A stretch of 64,000 nt of DNA from Gordonia paraffinivorans NBRC 108238 (lineage in GTDB: Bacteria > Actinomycetota > Actinomycetes > Mycobacteriales > Mycobacteriaceae), in the NCBI RefSeq assembly GCF_000344155.1, contig NZ_BAOQ01000017.1, forward strand, positions 1 to 64,000, read 5' to 3'. Below the pieces are notes generated by a model, which saw only the letters and a program-made list of their open reading frames with translations, was not told where the DNA came from and ran no database searches. Of the stretch, positions 36,885 to 46,213 are shown in pieces. The position numbers were made by a program, and so were the translations under genes. Position 1 is the first letter of the stretch. Each line of letters begins with the position of its first letter.

Positions 36885-37994
36885 TCATGCCGAGGTCTCC
36901 GAGGCGCCGCGCAGAGCGAGCTCACGTGCGGCGTCGAGGTAACTCATCGCGCCACGTGAACCGGGGTCGTACTCGATGATGGTCATCCCGTATCCGGGCG
37001 CCTCCGACACCTTGACGCTGCGCGGAATGATCGTGCTGAGCACCTTGTCGCCGAAGTGGCTACGCACTTCCTCGGCCACCTGATCGGCAAGCTTGGTCCG
37101 GCCGTCGTACATCGTGAGGATGATCGTGGAGACATGGAGTTCGCGGTTGAGGTGCGCCTGGACGAGCTCGATGTTCCGTAGAAGCTGACCGACACCTTCC
37201 AGCGCGTAGTACTCGCACTGAATGGGGATCAGAACCTCACGCGCGGCAACCATCGCGTTGACCGTCAGCAGCCCCAGCGACGGCGGGCAGTCGATGAACA
37301 CGTAGTCGATCTCGTACTCGGCGAGAAGCTCGTCCGAGAGGGCATTCCGAAGTCGGTTCTCGCGGGCGACGAGGGACACGAGCTCGATCTCCGCGCCGGC
37401 CAGGTCGAGCGTCGCCGGCACGCAGTAGAGCCCCTTCTGGCTTGGGGACTCCTGGATGGCCTCCCTCAGCGTCACCTCGCCGAGGAGTAGTTCGTAGACC
37501 GACGCGATGTCCTGCGCACGATGGTCGATCCCGAGCGCGGTGCTGGCGTTGCCCTGGGGATCGAGGTCCACGACCAGAACACGGAGACCGCGGAGCGCGA
37601 GGCCTGCCGCGAGGTTGACGGCTGTCGTGGTCTTGCCGACGCCGCCCTTCTGGTTCGCGACGGTCATGATGCGGGTGTGAGCGGGGCGGGGGAGTTGCCC
37701 CGCGCCACCGGGAGTCAGCACCTGGCTCGCACGGGCGGCCGCCATCGCGATGGGGGTGTCGGCGTACGTTTCGTCGGCGATCGGCGAGCCTCCGGTGGTC
37801 GTCGTTTCACGTGAAACTTTCCGGGTTTTGTCGACCACGCGGGCACTCCTTTGACCGACCAGATGGGCGTGAGGGTCGTCGGTTCCGGCAGTGGTGGCGC
37901 CGGCTTCGACGGTTGCAGAATCGTCCACGGGGGCGGGCTGGACCGTGCCTCCGGAACGCTTCTTATTCTGCGCCTTGCGCGGACTCCACACCAA
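36885..37994 (-). CDS. parA: chromosome partitioning ATPase ParA
   Basis: This Walker-type ATPase moves ParB-bound origins. It has 369 residues from TTG at 37994, with AGGAG 7 nt upstream; a GTG follows immediately. A variable N-terminal extension of ~100 residues precedes the deviant Walker A motif NQKGGVGKTTTAVNLAAGLA, with LVVDLDPQGNASTALG and DYVFIDCPPSLGLLTVNAM following. A parS sequence is embedded in the coding region (37801-37816), encoding KVSRETT of the extension, so ParB may bind within its own operon. rsmG lies 65 bp upstream on the same strand. Confidence 0.94.
   Translation of the reverse strand: MVWSPRKAQNKKRSGGTVQPAPVDDSATVEAGATTAGTDDPHAHLVGQRSARVVDKTRKVSRETTTTGGSPIADETYADTPIAMAAARASQVLTPGGAGQLPRPAHTRIMTVANQKGGVGKTTTAVNLAAGLALRGLRVLVVDLDPQGNASTALGIDHRAQDIASVYELLLGEVTLREAIQESPSQKGLYCVPATLDLAGAEIELVSLVARENRLRNALSDELLAEYEIDYVFIDCPPSLGLLTVNAMVAAREVLIPIQCEYYALEGVGQLLRNIELVQAHLNRELHVSTIILTMYDGRTKLADQVAEEVRSHFGDKVLSTIIPRSVKVSEAPGYGMTIIEYDPGSRGAMSYLDAARELALRGASETSA
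37802..37815. other. parS site inside parA
   Basis: GTTTCACGTGAAAC is a perfect palindrome and the core of the bacterial parS consensus. It falls in the 5' part of parA. Confidence 0.9.
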
Positions 37995-38059
37995 TTCGGA
38001 TCTCCTCTGTGCGCGCCGTCTTCGGGCCGAACCCAGACGGATGGGTCTGTCGGTGTCGG

Positions 38060-38764
38060 TCAGCGCCGACGCGACTTCTTGGATCGGACGGCTTCGGTCT
38101 TCGTGCCGATGACGACCGTGGTCGGCGTCTCCAACGATTCACCGCAGGTTGACACCCGTAGATCGGTGATCCCGGTACGCCCGACAACTGCACGATCGCG
38201 CTCGATCTCGTCTGCCGCCGATGACCCCTTGATGGCGATCATCTGGCCGCCGGCGGCCACGAGGGGAGCGCACCACTTCGCCAGACGTTCCAGCGGAGCC
38301 ACCGCGCGGGACGTGACGACTTCTGCAGTTCCCACCTCGGAACGAACCGCCTTCTCTTCTGCTCGCCCCCGGACGACACGAACGTTCGTCAACCCGAGCG
38401 CTTCGACGGTTCGCTCGAGGAACGTACTCCGACGGAGCAACGGCTCGATCAGGGTGATCTCCAGGTCTGGCCGGGCAATCGCGAGAGGCACACCTGGGAG
38501 GCCCGCCCCGCTACCGATGTCGAAGATGTTGACGCCGTCGGGGATCAGTTCGGCTACGACCGCGCAATTGAGAATGTGACGATCCCACAGTCGCGGCACC
38601 TCTCGGGGTCCGATCAAACCATGGTCGATGCCGTCAGTCGCGAGAATGCGCCAGTACCCTTCAGCCAACTCCAGTCGGTCACCGAAGACGCCTCGGGCAC
38701 TACCCGGCGGAACCTGCAATGCGTCAAGGTCGGAATGGTCTTCGGGTTGAGCGTCTGCCGACAC
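38060..38764 (-). CDS. rsmG: 16S rRNA (guanine-N7)-methyltransferase RsmG
   Basis: This S-adenosylmethionine-dependent enzyme methylates N7 of G527 in 16S rRNA; its loss gives low-level streptomycin resistance. It has 234 residues with GPREVPRLWDRHILNCAVVA, the SAM motif NIFDIGSGAGLPGVPLAIAR and LIEPLLRRSTFLERTVEALG. It corresponds to gid (Rv3919c). Normally it directly follows jag; here a 2.4-kb gap with parS sites and a terminator separates them. It probably heads an rsmG-parA-parB operon. Confidence 0.94.
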   Translation of the reverse strand: MSADAQPEDHSDLDALQVPPGSARGVFGDRLELAEGYWRILATDGIDHGLIGPREVPRLWDRHILNCAVVAELIPDGVNIFDIGSGAGLPGVPLAIARPDLEITLIEPLLRRSTFLERTVEALGLTNVRVVRGRAEEKAVRSEVGTAEVVTSRAVAPLERLAKWCAPLVAAGGQMIAIKGSSAADEIERDRAVVGRTGITDLRVSTCGESLETPTTVVIGTKTEAVRSKKSRRR

Positions 38765-38799
38765 CGGGCCTCCGTTTCTGATCGGGGTCAGACTCTAGT

Positions 38800-38813
38800 G
38801 TTTCACGTGGAAC
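38800..38813. other. degenerate parS site
   Basis: GTTTCACGTGGAAC differs from the perfect site by one base. It sits just upstream of rsmG. Confidence 0.6.
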
Positions 38814-38856
38814 CGACGGCTCCACAGGGTCCGTCCAGATCCGCACGGAACGGCAC

Positions 38857-38872
38857 TGTTTCACGTGAAACA
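38857..38872. other. perfect parS site
   Basis: TGTTTCACGTGAAACA matches the 16-bp parS consensus exactly, upstream of rsmG. Confidence 0.93.
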
Positions 38873-39895
38873 CACGGATGTAAGACGCTCCGGTCGAGGA
38901 CTCGGTTCCGAGACAAGGATCGACAGAGCGCGGAATCCAACTGCCTGATCAGGCCGCTCGAAGGTCGTCATCTCGCCCACCCTCGGCATCCCATCTCGAT
39001 GGTCTTGCCCGCGACAAGTCCCACCGCACATTGCTGAATCGACCGCAGTCGCGTGGGACCCGGACCCGTCACTCAGGGAGAGTCCCGCCGAGCACGCTCT
39101 TCACATCCAAGCCCAGCACACCGACCGAGTCCTTCCTCGACGATCTGAACCTCAGCCCGGCCGACGTCGGCCAGTCCCCAGTAACCGTCACCTCGGCATC
39201 GGGGACAACAAGCGACGCGGGAGCCTTGCCGAGCACCCTCCGGTCCGTGCACCACGGTGCGTCGGTGAACGCTGCGAGGGAGGCCACCGCGCCGGCAACT
39301 CGGCGCAGCCACCCCCGCTTGCACAGCCTGCCCGTCGACGGATCGGTCCCCGGCTCTATCACTCGGGGAGGGGAGCTCCCGCTCCGGAACCGTGATGCCG
39401 GCGATCTCAGCCGCTCGCCGCGGCGTAGGTGCTCGCGCGATCGGCAAGACAGGCCTGTGCGTCAAGGAGAGCCCGCCGGCGTGGGACCGAGCATGTCCGT
39501 CCGAGACACGCGGACGGGAGACATGCTCCGGTTGCGGCGGATCCGACACCCACAGCACGGCAGCGGCGGAACCGCGCGCTGGTCCGCGCTTCTGGTGCCA
39601 CGCGATCGGCGCCGAGGCTTGACCGTTCCGCCGACGGTGATGGCGTTGCGCGCGCAGCAGTCGTGGCAGGGCTCGGAGTTCACCCGTCCTCTATCCCGAT
39701 TCCGCCGACTCTGCCATCTCCTGACCTATGTGCTGTCCGCCTGCCACGTGTCGGCACCATGCACTGGAACAGACTCACCCACCGGCAGGGGCGGGTGTTC
39801 CCGTCGGCCACAGAGGACGACGCGTAAGTCTTCGGCCGGGCGACGAACCGTCCACAAACGTGACAGCAACTTTCGTCCACCTACTTACACCGATG

Positions 39896-39911
39896 TGTTT
39901 CACGTGAAACA
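39896..39911. other. perfect parS site
   Basis: TGTTTCACGTGAAACA matches the 16-bp parS consensus exactly, in the middle of the gene-free region. Confidence 0.93.
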
Positions 39912-40245
39912 CCGACCGAATTCTCCCGGGACGGCCCACTCGACCGGGGGAGGGGAGACCCGGCGCGACAGGTCTCCGAACCCGCCTCAGTCGCCACTCA
40001 CGCGGCCTGCGGAGAACCCCCGCTGGGCCATCGGCGGGCTTCGACTCATGAAGACACCCACCGACGGGACCCCGGCCAACCGAGCACCAACCGACCCCGG
40101 CACCGTCCGAACCGCAGACCAGGGGAGCGGTAGCGCACCACCGCCTTCGCGGTAGTCCCGGGCAGTCGGTGGTGGTATTGCCCATGCCTCACGCCCCGTC
40201 GATGCACCACGGTCGCCAGGATCCGCTCGACCCACGCACACCACT

Positions 40246-40288
40246 CCGCACCGCGCCGCACCGCGCCGCACCGCCCCATACCGCCCCA
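40246..40288 (+). repeat. short tandem repeat, 10-bp unit, about four copies
   Basis: The unit CCGCACCGCG is repeated about twice perfectly and twice with changes (CCGCACCGCC, CCATACCGCC). It is low-complexity GC-rich sequence in the gene-free region. Confidence 0.6.
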
Positions 40289-40697
40289 GGGAGACACGAC
40301 CGGACGCCAGCGCGTCCGAGCAATCGACGTCGCGCACGGTCGACGTCGGTCATCTACACGGAACCCACCGGCGCCGTCACTTTCGGCAGGTCGAGCCTCC
40401 GAGTCGCGGCCCGCAAGCGACCCCGCATCCCGCGATCGTTCGTGCGGACCAGTCCGTCCAATGTCCCGCAGGTCGGCTTCGGTTCCACCGGGACTGCCAC
40501 CCGTTGACCGGTCGAAGAGTCACGACTTCACGGGACATCATCCTCGAGCCGAGGCCCTCGGGTATCGAAGGTCGGCCGATCTCTGTCGCCCGACATCCTC
40601 ACCGTTTCAACGGCAGCGGTGTCGCTGTGCCGCCGCGAGAGAAGCGGCCCGCCGCCGTCGCCGGGGTAACCCGGGCACGACGCGCCCTGACGCCCGT

Positions 40698-40723
40698 CCG
40701 TGTGCCGTGCCCGTGTGCCGTGC
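40698..40723 (+). repeat. 13-bp tandem duplication
   Basis: CCGTGTGCCGTGC occurs twice head to tail. It is probably a slippage product. Confidence 0.6.
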
Positions 40724-41108
40724 CAGAGTTCCTTCCGCCCCGACCCGCGCCGACGGGCTTCGTCGACGACTCGGTACGCCGTGCGGTGCGGGCGGCTCAC
40801 CCGGAGGGTGGGCACCGAGGTCGACCGCCAGGTCGGCATCGACGCGCCTCCGTGTCGCACGCGATCCCCGGTCGCTATCCGAGGAAGGGACTGAGCAATT
40901 GCCGGCGACATCTATGCCCGATCTATGTCGCCACCGACGACGATCGCAGAGTCGGCCCACCGCGTTTCGTCACGTGATGATTCGAACCCCTAGTGGTAGG
41001 AACACCCGTCAACGGCGCCGAAATGTCCGGTTCTGCGACTCCGGCTCCCACCAATCCCGCTGTGCACAGCCGTGCTGGGGGAGGGAAGCGGTGACAGAGA
41101 CGACCCCG

Positions 41109-41122
41109 GTTTCACGTGAAAC
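41109..41122. other. parS site near the end of the jag operon
   Basis: GTTTCACGTGAAAC is a perfect 14-bp core; the 16-bp flank differs at one position (G for T). It lies 53 bp beyond the jag terminator. Confidence 0.88.
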
Positions 41123-41174
41123 AAGCCGCCGAACAACACCGATGTAATTCAGCCGCGCACACCCCCTACATACA

Positions 41175-41209
41175 CTTCAGGCCCCGACCTGTTCGGTCGG
41201 GGCCTGAAG
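41175..41209 (-). terminator. intrinsic terminator hairpin of the rpmH-rnpA-yidD-yidC-jag operon
   Basis: A perfect 15-bp stem (CTTCAGGCCCCGACC with its complement) and a 5-nt loop lie 26 bp after the jag stop. There is no T-run, as is common in high-GC actinobacteria. It would separate jag transcription from rsmG. Confidence 0.8.
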
Positions 41210-41234
41210 AGGGCTTCCGGTCAGCCGTGGGACA

Positions 41235-41825
41235 TCACTCGGGGAGGACGACGACTCGGCGCTTCGGCTCCGCACCCTCGCTCTCGCTGATCACTCCGTC
41301 GACGGCGGCGACGGCGTCGTGCACGATCTTCCGCTCAAACGGGGTCATGGGATCGAGGGCCTCACGCTCGCCCGAGTCGCGAACGCGCTCGGCAACCTCG
41401 CGACCCAGACGCGCCAGACGCTCTCGGCGATCAGCGCGCCAGCGCGAGATGTCGAGCATCAGGCGGCTGCGCTCGCCGGTCACCTGCTGAACCGCGAGCC
41501 GGGTCAGTTCCTGGAGAGCGTCGAGCACCTCGCCCTTGCGGCCCACGAGCTTGGTGAGATCGTCACCCCCGTCAATGCTCACGACCGCACGGTCACCGTC
41601 CACGTCGAGGTCGATGTCGCCGTCGAAATCGAGGATGTCGAGCAACTGCTCGAGGTAATCGCCGGCGATCTCACCCTCTTCGACGAGCCGATCCTCGTCG
41701 TCTTCGAAGTCGTCGTCGGCCACATCCTCGACGCCGGTGTCGGTCGTCTCGTCGATATTGGTCTGGTTCTCGGCGTCCTGCGCCTGTGGCTTCGAACCGG
41801 TCTGAGTTGCAGTCTCAGCTGTCAT
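41235..41825 (-). CDS. jag: Jag/SpoIIIJ-associated R3H domain protein
   Basis: This RNA-binding protein has 196 residues. An acidic N-terminal region (VADDDFEDDEDRLVEEGEIA) is followed by a KH-type domain (LTKLVGRKGEVLDALQELTR) and an R3H domain (ERLARLGREVAERVRDSGER, then PFERKIVHDAV). It is found next to yidC in most bacteria and binds RNA with a proposed role in membrane-protein or envelope gene regulation. ATG at 41825 has AGGTG six nt upstream; GTG at 41834 is also in frame. It corresponds to Rv3920c and is the last gene before the operon terminator. Confidence 0.92.
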   Translation of the reverse strand: MTAETATQTGSKPQAQDAENQTNIDETTDTGVEDVADDDFEDDEDRLVEEGEIAGDYLEQLLDILDFDGDIDLDVDGDRAVVSIDGGDDLTKLVGRKGEVLDALQELTRLAVQQVTGERSRLMLDISRWRADRRERLARLGREVAERVRDSGEREALDPMTPFERKIVHDAVAAVDGVISESEGAEPKRRVVVLPE

Positions 41826-41874
41826 CTCAATCACCTAACTGTGTGCTTCTTCGAACAAGTCTTGTGCGGTCGCG

Positions 41875-43059
41875 TCACCGCTTGCGTTTGCCGCCGCCGC
41901 GCTTCGCGTTGGGCTTGCCGCCCTTGTTGCCGGATTGCTTCTTGGAACCCGGACCGGCTCCCGCGCCGGAGCGGTTCGGTTTCTGACCGGGCTTGGGCTT
42001 GCTGCCGGCTGCGCCACTGGTGGGGGAGTCCTCGGTCTTCGACGACGCGTCGGCCTCCGTCGCCGACTCCTCCTCGCCACCCTTGGCCAAGGAGACCGAC
42101 CCGGACTGCTTCGGCTGGGCGCCGCCCTTCTTCTTCTGCGGATCCGGACGCGCACCCGGCTTGGGGGCGTTCGCCTTCAGCTTCTCCTGCTTGAGGCGAC
42201 GGGCCTCTTCCTCTTCCTTGGCGATCTTGCCGAAGACCAGGTGCTGCTGGCCGTAGGTCCAGATGTTGTTGCTCATCCAGTAGAGCAGGATCGCAACCGG
42301 GAAGAACGGGCCGGTGACGAGGATGCCGATCGGGAAGATGTACAGCGCGAGGTTGTTCATCATCCGGGTCTGCGGGTTCTCGAGAGCGGCCTCCGGCTGG
42401 CGGGATACCGACGCACGCGAGTTCATGTGGGTCGCGATCGAGGCGATGATCATCATCGGCACGACGACATACGCGATGTTCATGCGCGTGAAGTCGACCT
42501 CGGCTCCCGGCGTCACGAACGCCTGGAACTCGGTGACCGGCTCGGTCAGGTAGGCCGACAGCGGGACGCCGAACAGACGGGCGTCGAGGAAGTTCTGCAC
42601 CTGGTCGGCACTGAAGACGTAGTTGCCGGTGGAGCGGGTCTCCGCGGCACTCATGCCGAGCTGCCCCATGCCGGTGCCCATGCGGTTGAACGAACGCAGC
42701 ACGTGGAACAGACCGATGAACACCGGGATCTGCAGGAGCATCGGCAGGCAGCCGAGGAGGGGGTTGAACCCGTGCTCACGCTGGAGCTTCTGCATCTCCT
42801 CGGTCATCTTGACCCGGTCCTTGGCGTACTTCTTCCGGATCGCCTGGAGCTGCGGGTTGATCTCCTGCATCTTCTTCGTGGTGCGGATCTGCTTCACGAA
42901 GGGCTTGTAGAGGATCGCGCGCAGGGTGAAGACGAGGAAGACCACCGACAGTGCCCAGGCGATGCCGTTGCCACCGGGCGTGTCGGGCGTGACATGGCTG
43001 AACAGCCAATGCCAGACCCACATGATCCCGGACACCGGGTAGTAGATGAAGTCGAGCAC
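41875..43059 (-). CDS. yidC: membrane protein insertase YidC
   Basis: This insertase of the YidC/Oxa1/Alb3 family has 394 residues. The N-terminal hydrophobic segment ([19 protein letters not shown]) is followed by the basic cytoplasmic loop ([20 protein letters not shown]) and the conserved core ([20 protein letters not shown]). Further membrane helices include [16 protein letters not shown]. The conserved arginine of the hydrophilic groove lies in FTLRAIL. The C-terminus is a long Lys/Pro/Gly-rich tail ([20 protein letters not shown]), typical of actinobacterial YidC and likely to contact the ribosome. Confidence 0.95.
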   Translation of the reverse strand: MLDFIYYPVSGIMWVWHWLFSHVTPDTPGGNGIAWALSVVFLVFTLRAILYKPFVKQIRTTKKMQEINPQLQAIRKKYAKDRVKMTEEMQKLQREHGFNPLLGCLPMLLQIPVFIGLFHVLRSFNRMGTGMGQLGMSAAETRSTGNYVFSADQVQNFLDARLFGVPLSAYLTEPVTEFQAFVTPGAEVDFTRMNIAYVVVPMMIIASIATHMNSRASVSRQPEAALENPQTRMMNNLALYIFPIGILVTGPFFPVAILLYWMSNNIWTYGQQHLVFGKIAKEEEEARRLKQEKLKANAPKPGARPDPQKKKGGAQPKQSGSVSLAKGGEEESATEADASSKTEDSPTSGAAGSKPKPGQKPNRSGAGAGPGSKKQSGNKGGKPNAKRGGGKRKR

Positions 43060-43087
43060 GGGTCAGATACCCCTCACTTGTTGTTCT

Positions 43088-43531
43088 CTAGGTGGAATCA
43101 TCCCGTCGGGACGGGTGCTGTGTGTCGTGGCCGCTCCCACCGGTGCGGAGACGGCTCACCAGGTCATGCCACAGATCGCGAGGCCCCCGTTCAGGGACCG
43201 GGTCGTATCCGGGCTTGTGCCAGGGACCGCACTTCAGGAGACGGATGACCGCCAGCGTGGAGCCGTACACGAATCCGTGCCGTTCGAGGGCTTCGACCGC
43301 GTAGCCCGAACATGTCGGCTCGAAGCGGCAGGTCGGCAGCCGCATCGGCGAGATCCAGGTCCGGTAGAGCTCTATGAGAAAGATGACCGTCCGCCGGGGC
43401 AGGAGACGCATGCCCGTCCTCAGCCGTGCGGCGAGCGAGGGCGTGTCGGTGGACGGATCGTGCCGAGCGGCAGGTGTCGACGAGGAAGTGGGGGAGTGGT
43501 CCGCCCGGTCGTCCAGCTCGGCGTCGATCAT
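43088..43531 (-). CDS. yidD: membrane protein insertion efficiency factor YidD
   Basis: This small protein supports YidC-dependent membrane insertion. It has 147 residues: a variable N-terminus, then LIELYRTWISPMRLPTCRFE and PTCSGYAVEALERHG, the conserved cysteine-containing core, and LLKCGPWHKPGYDPVPE. Its start overlaps the rnpA stop by four bases (ATGA), so translation is coupled. It corresponds to Rv3922c. The C-terminal tail is polar and variable. Confidence 0.92.
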   Translation of the reverse strand: MIDAELDDRADHSPTSSSTPAARHDPSTDTPSLAARLRTGMRLLPRRTVIFLIELYRTWISPMRLPTCRFEPTCSGYAVEALERHGFVYGSTLAVIRLLKCGPWHKPGYDPVPERGPRDLWHDLVSRLRTGGSGHDTQHPSRRDDST

Positions 43532-43959
43532 CGTCCGACACCCACGTCGACCGGGGCGGTCATCGTTCGCGTCAGCTCCGCGACCTTCCGGCCGGTGAGC
43601 ACCGAACGGAGCTGCTCGGCCAGTTCGTCACTGCTCGACTCGGCCGCACTACGACGAGCCCGGAGCACCACGAAGGTCTCCGGGCTCGGGCAGAGGTGTC
43701 GGGTCGCCGCGAAAGCGGCTCGCAGGCGTCGGGCCACCGTGTGACGGACCACCGCGTTTCCCACGGACTTGCTCACGACCAGGCCCAGCCATGGACCACC
43801 GGTCATGGCCACGTCGCGTCGCAGACCACTCGGGTCCGGCCAGCGCGGGCCCACCGGGGCGAGGTGGACGACGAAGTCACGAGCGTTCACCCGCGCACCG
43901 GACTTCAGGGTGCGTGAGAAGTCGGATCCGCGAGTGATCCGATGAGAAGACGCAGTCAT
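43528..43959 (-). CDS. rnpA: ribonuclease P protein component
   Basis: This is the protein subunit of RNase P, which removes 5' leaders from tRNA precursors. It has 143 residues, basic, with the conserved RNA-binding element GNAVVRHTVARRLRAAF (residues about 67-83) and N-terminal HRITRGSDFSRTLKSGARVN. Longer than many relatives because of an inserted PVGPRWPDPSGLRRD stretch. It is 46 bp after rpmH, as in almost all bacteria, and coupled to yidD. Confidence 0.95.
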   Translation of the reverse strand: MTASSHRITRGSDFSRTLKSGARVNARDFVVHLAPVGPRWPDPSGLRRDVAMTGGPWLGLVVSKSVGNAVVRHTVARRLRAAFAATRHLCPSPETFVVLRARRSAAESSSDELAEQLRSVLTGRKVAELTRTMTAPVDVGVGR

Positions 43960-44005
43960 CGATCAGCTGACCGGATCCGCTGCGAATCCGGTGGGAAGCC
44001 GACGA

Positions 44006-44149
44006 TCAGGCGGTGAGCTTCGCGCGGCCCTTGCTGCGACGAGCGCTGACGATGGCGCGGCCGGCGCGGGTCCGCATGCGAAGACGGAAGCCGTGCTTGC
44101 GAGCGCGACGACGGTTGTTCGGCTGGAAAGTACGCTTGCCCTTGGCCAC
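44006..44149 (-). CDS. rpmH: 50S ribosomal protein L34
   Basis: This 47-residue, highly basic ribosomal protein reads [20 protein letters not shown] followed by [18 protein letters not shown], the invariant L34 sequence. GTG at 44149 is preceded by AAGGAG with a 5-nt spacer; the open frame upstream is longer but not part of the protein. It is the first gene of the leftward rpmH-rnpA-yidD-yidC-jag operon and divergent from dnaA. Confidence 0.96.
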   Translation of the reverse strand: MAKGKRTFQPNNRRRARKHGFRLRMRTRAGRAIVSARRSKGRAKLTA

Positions 44150-44562
44150 GGTGACTCCTTGGTGCTCCCTGTGAGCACGGCGGTTGCCCGCACGTGACCC
44201 ACATGTTGTCGTTGGTCGGTTGATCCAGGACGGTGCCGAACTGGTGTCGGTGATGAACTCGGCGAACATGACAAATCGCCGCGCAAATCCGCAACCTGGA
44301 TGACCAGTCGAGACTACTGAGAGCGGCCGCTCAAATCAAACGCGGTCCCCGGACCCGGGGAATGGCCCCTCACCAGGTGTGTTCTGCACCACCTCACCCG
44401 CGGCGCCCGATCACCCCGGACCAATTGCACCGAACTCTTTGTGACCGTCCCGTCGCTCTGCTAATTTGCTCAGAGCGTCGGCCGCGGTGGACCGCGGGCA
44501 CTGACAGGGACAGATGCCGCAGGAGCCGGGTGACCGACCGAAGTCCTCAGCTCGTCAACCCT

Positions 44563-44594
44563 TTGTACACAGGTGTGGATAACTCTGTGGACAG
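44563..44594. promoter_or_regulatory. DnaA boxes in the dnaA promoter region
   Basis: Three overlapping-range DnaA-box-like sequences occur: TTGTACACA (44563-44571), TGTGGATAA (44574-44582, the inverse of the classic TTATCCACA) and TGTGGACAG (44586-44594). They lie 70-100 bp before the dnaA start and suit autoregulation of dnaA. The remainder of the 44270-44665 gap shows no gene. Confidence 0.7.
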
Positions 44595-44665
44595 TTGGGT
44601 TCGACGACGTCGATGCCACTGCCCTCGTCAACGCTGGTAGTTTTCCGGGTCAGGAGGCCAGCCCC

Positions 44666-46213
44666 GTGACTTCAGACCGCGACACTTTCGGCGAGGTGTG
44701 GCAGCGAGTCGTCGCCGAACTCAACGACGACGAAGCCGCACGCGACCACGAACCACTGACCCGCCAGCAGAAGGCCTGGCTGTCACTGGTTCGACCCCTC
44801 ACGCTCACCGAGGGTTTTGCACTGCTGACGGTTCCGACCGCTCTCGTGCAGGAACAGATCGAGCGCAACCTGCGCGAGACCATCCGATCGGTGTTGAGCC
44901 GACACCTCAACGAACCCGTCGACCTCGGCGTCCGGGTCGCCACCCCGCGCAATGACGAGCCGCCGGCCGATCCGGCACCGCCCACGCCTCCGGATCCCCG
45001 GGTGAACGCCGTGGGCGCCGGCATCGACCACTCGGCGGCGCCGCCCGGGACCACTTTCGGCGCCGGCTTCACCGCGGGTGCGGCCGCCGGGCCGACCGCC
45101 CCGGGCACCGACGCCCACCGGCCCTCGGGCGATTGGGCGTCCTACTTCGCCGAGCGGCCCACGAGCACACCGTCGACCTCGGGGGCGAACCTCAACCCGA
45201 AGTACACGTTCGACACCTTCGTGATCGGTGCGTCGAACCGCTTTGCCCACGCTTCCGCGGTTGCGGTCGCCGAGGCGCCGGCCCGCGCGTACAACCCGCT
45301 GTTCATCTGGGGTGAGTCCGGCCTGGGCAAGACCCACCTGCTCCATGCCGCCGGGCACTACGCGCAGCGGCTGTACCCCGGCATGCGGGTCAAGTACGTC
45401 TCGACCGAGGAATTCACCAACGACTTCATCAACTCGCTGCGTGACGACCGGCGCGTGGCGTTCAAGCGGCGCTACCGCGACGTCGACATCCTGCTGGTCG
45501 ACGACATCCAGTTCCTGGTGGGCAAGGAAGGTATCCAGGAGGAGTTCTTCCATACCTTCAACACCCTCCACAACGCGAGCAAGCAGATCGTCATCTCCTC
45601 GGACCGTCCACCGAAACAGCTTGCGACACTTGAGGATCGACTCCGCACGCGGTTCGAGTGGGGCCTCATCACCGACGTGCAGCCGCCGGATCTGGAGACG
45701 CGGATCGCGATCCTCCGCAAGAAGGCCCAGATGGACAACATCTCGGTGCCCGACGACGTCCTCGAGCTGATCGCGTCGAAGATCGAGCGCAACATCCGCG
45801 AACTCGAGGGCGCCCTGATCCGCGTCACCGCCTTCGCCTCGCTCAACGACGCCGCACTCGACAAGTCGCTCGCCGACGTCGTCCTGCAGGCGCTCCTGCC
45901 CAACTCCGGCACCCTCGAGGTCAGTGCGGCGAGCATCCTCGCCATCACCGCCGAGTACTTCGACGTCTCCGTCGAGGAGCTGCGCGGACCGGGCAAGACG
46001 CGCTCCATCGCCCAGGCTCGCCAGATCTCGATGTACCTGTGCCGTGAGCTCACCGACCTGTCGCTGCCGAAGATCGGTGAGACGTTCGACCGCGACCACA
46101 CCACGGTCATGTACGCCGAACGCAAGATCCGCAAGGAGATGGCCGAGCGCCGCAAGGTCTACGACCACGTCCAGGAGCTCACCGCCCGCATCAAGCAGCG
46201 CGCGATCGGCTGA
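44666..46213 (+). CDS. dnaA: chromosomal replication initiator protein DnaA
   Basis: This AAA+ initiator binds DnaA boxes and melts the origin. It has 515 residues from GTG at 44666, with AGGAGG 8 nt upstream. Domain I is at the N-terminus ([17 protein letters not shown]); domain II is a Pro/Gly/Ala-rich linker of about 80 residues. Domain III has Walker A ([18 protein letters not shown]) and Walker B ([15 protein letters not shown]). Domain IV has the box-binding helix-turn-helix with [17 protein letters not shown]. All key motifs are intact. Confidence 0.97.
   Translation: MTSDRDTFGEVWQRVVAELNDDEAARDHEPLTRQQKAWLSLVRPLTLTEGFALLTVPTALVQEQIERNLRETIRSVLSRHLNEPVDLGVRVATPRNDEPPADPAPPTPPDPRVNAVGAGIDHSAAPPGTTFGAGFTAGAAAGPTAPGTDAHRPSGDWASYFAERPTSTPSTSGANLNPKYTFDTFVIGASNRFAHASAVAVAEAPARAYNPLFIWGESGLGKTHLLHAAGHYAQRLYPGMRVKYVSTEEFTNDFINSLRDDRRVAFKRRYRDVDILLVDDIQFLVGKEGIQEEFFHTFNTLHNASKQIVISSDRPPKQLATLEDRLRTRFEWGLITDVQPPDLETRIAILRKKAQMDNISVPDDVLELIASKIERNIRELEGALIRVTAFASLNDAALDKSLADVVLQALLPNSGTLEVSAASILAITAEYFDVSVEELRGPGKTRSIAQARQISMYLCRELTDLSLPKIGETFDRDHTTVMYAERKIRKEMAERRKVYDHVQELTARIKQRAIG

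Larger units (their letters stand above)
38765..41234. other. 2.47-kb region without a convincing gene, containing four parS-type sites
   Basis: The stretch separates rsmG from the jag operon. Frames here are long only because of the GC content and stop-poor sequence; their products are Arg/Pro/Ser/Thr-rich, without domains, and have no good ribosome sites. The best candidate is a 97-codon minus-strand frame from GTG at 39362 to 39069, with high third-position GC (my count about 80%), but with no clear Shine-Dalgarno. The region contains parS or parS-like sites at 38800, 38857, 39896 and 41109, short tandem repeats at 40246 and 40698, and a terminator at 41175-41209. It looks like a centromere-like spacer. 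Confidence 0.55.

Noticed and set aside
39031..40155. 374-codon plus-strand frame in the parS region
   Set aside because: Composition is Arg/Ser/Thr/Pro-rich without a domain, it has no ribosome site, and it overlaps a parS site; it is a GC-driven open frame.
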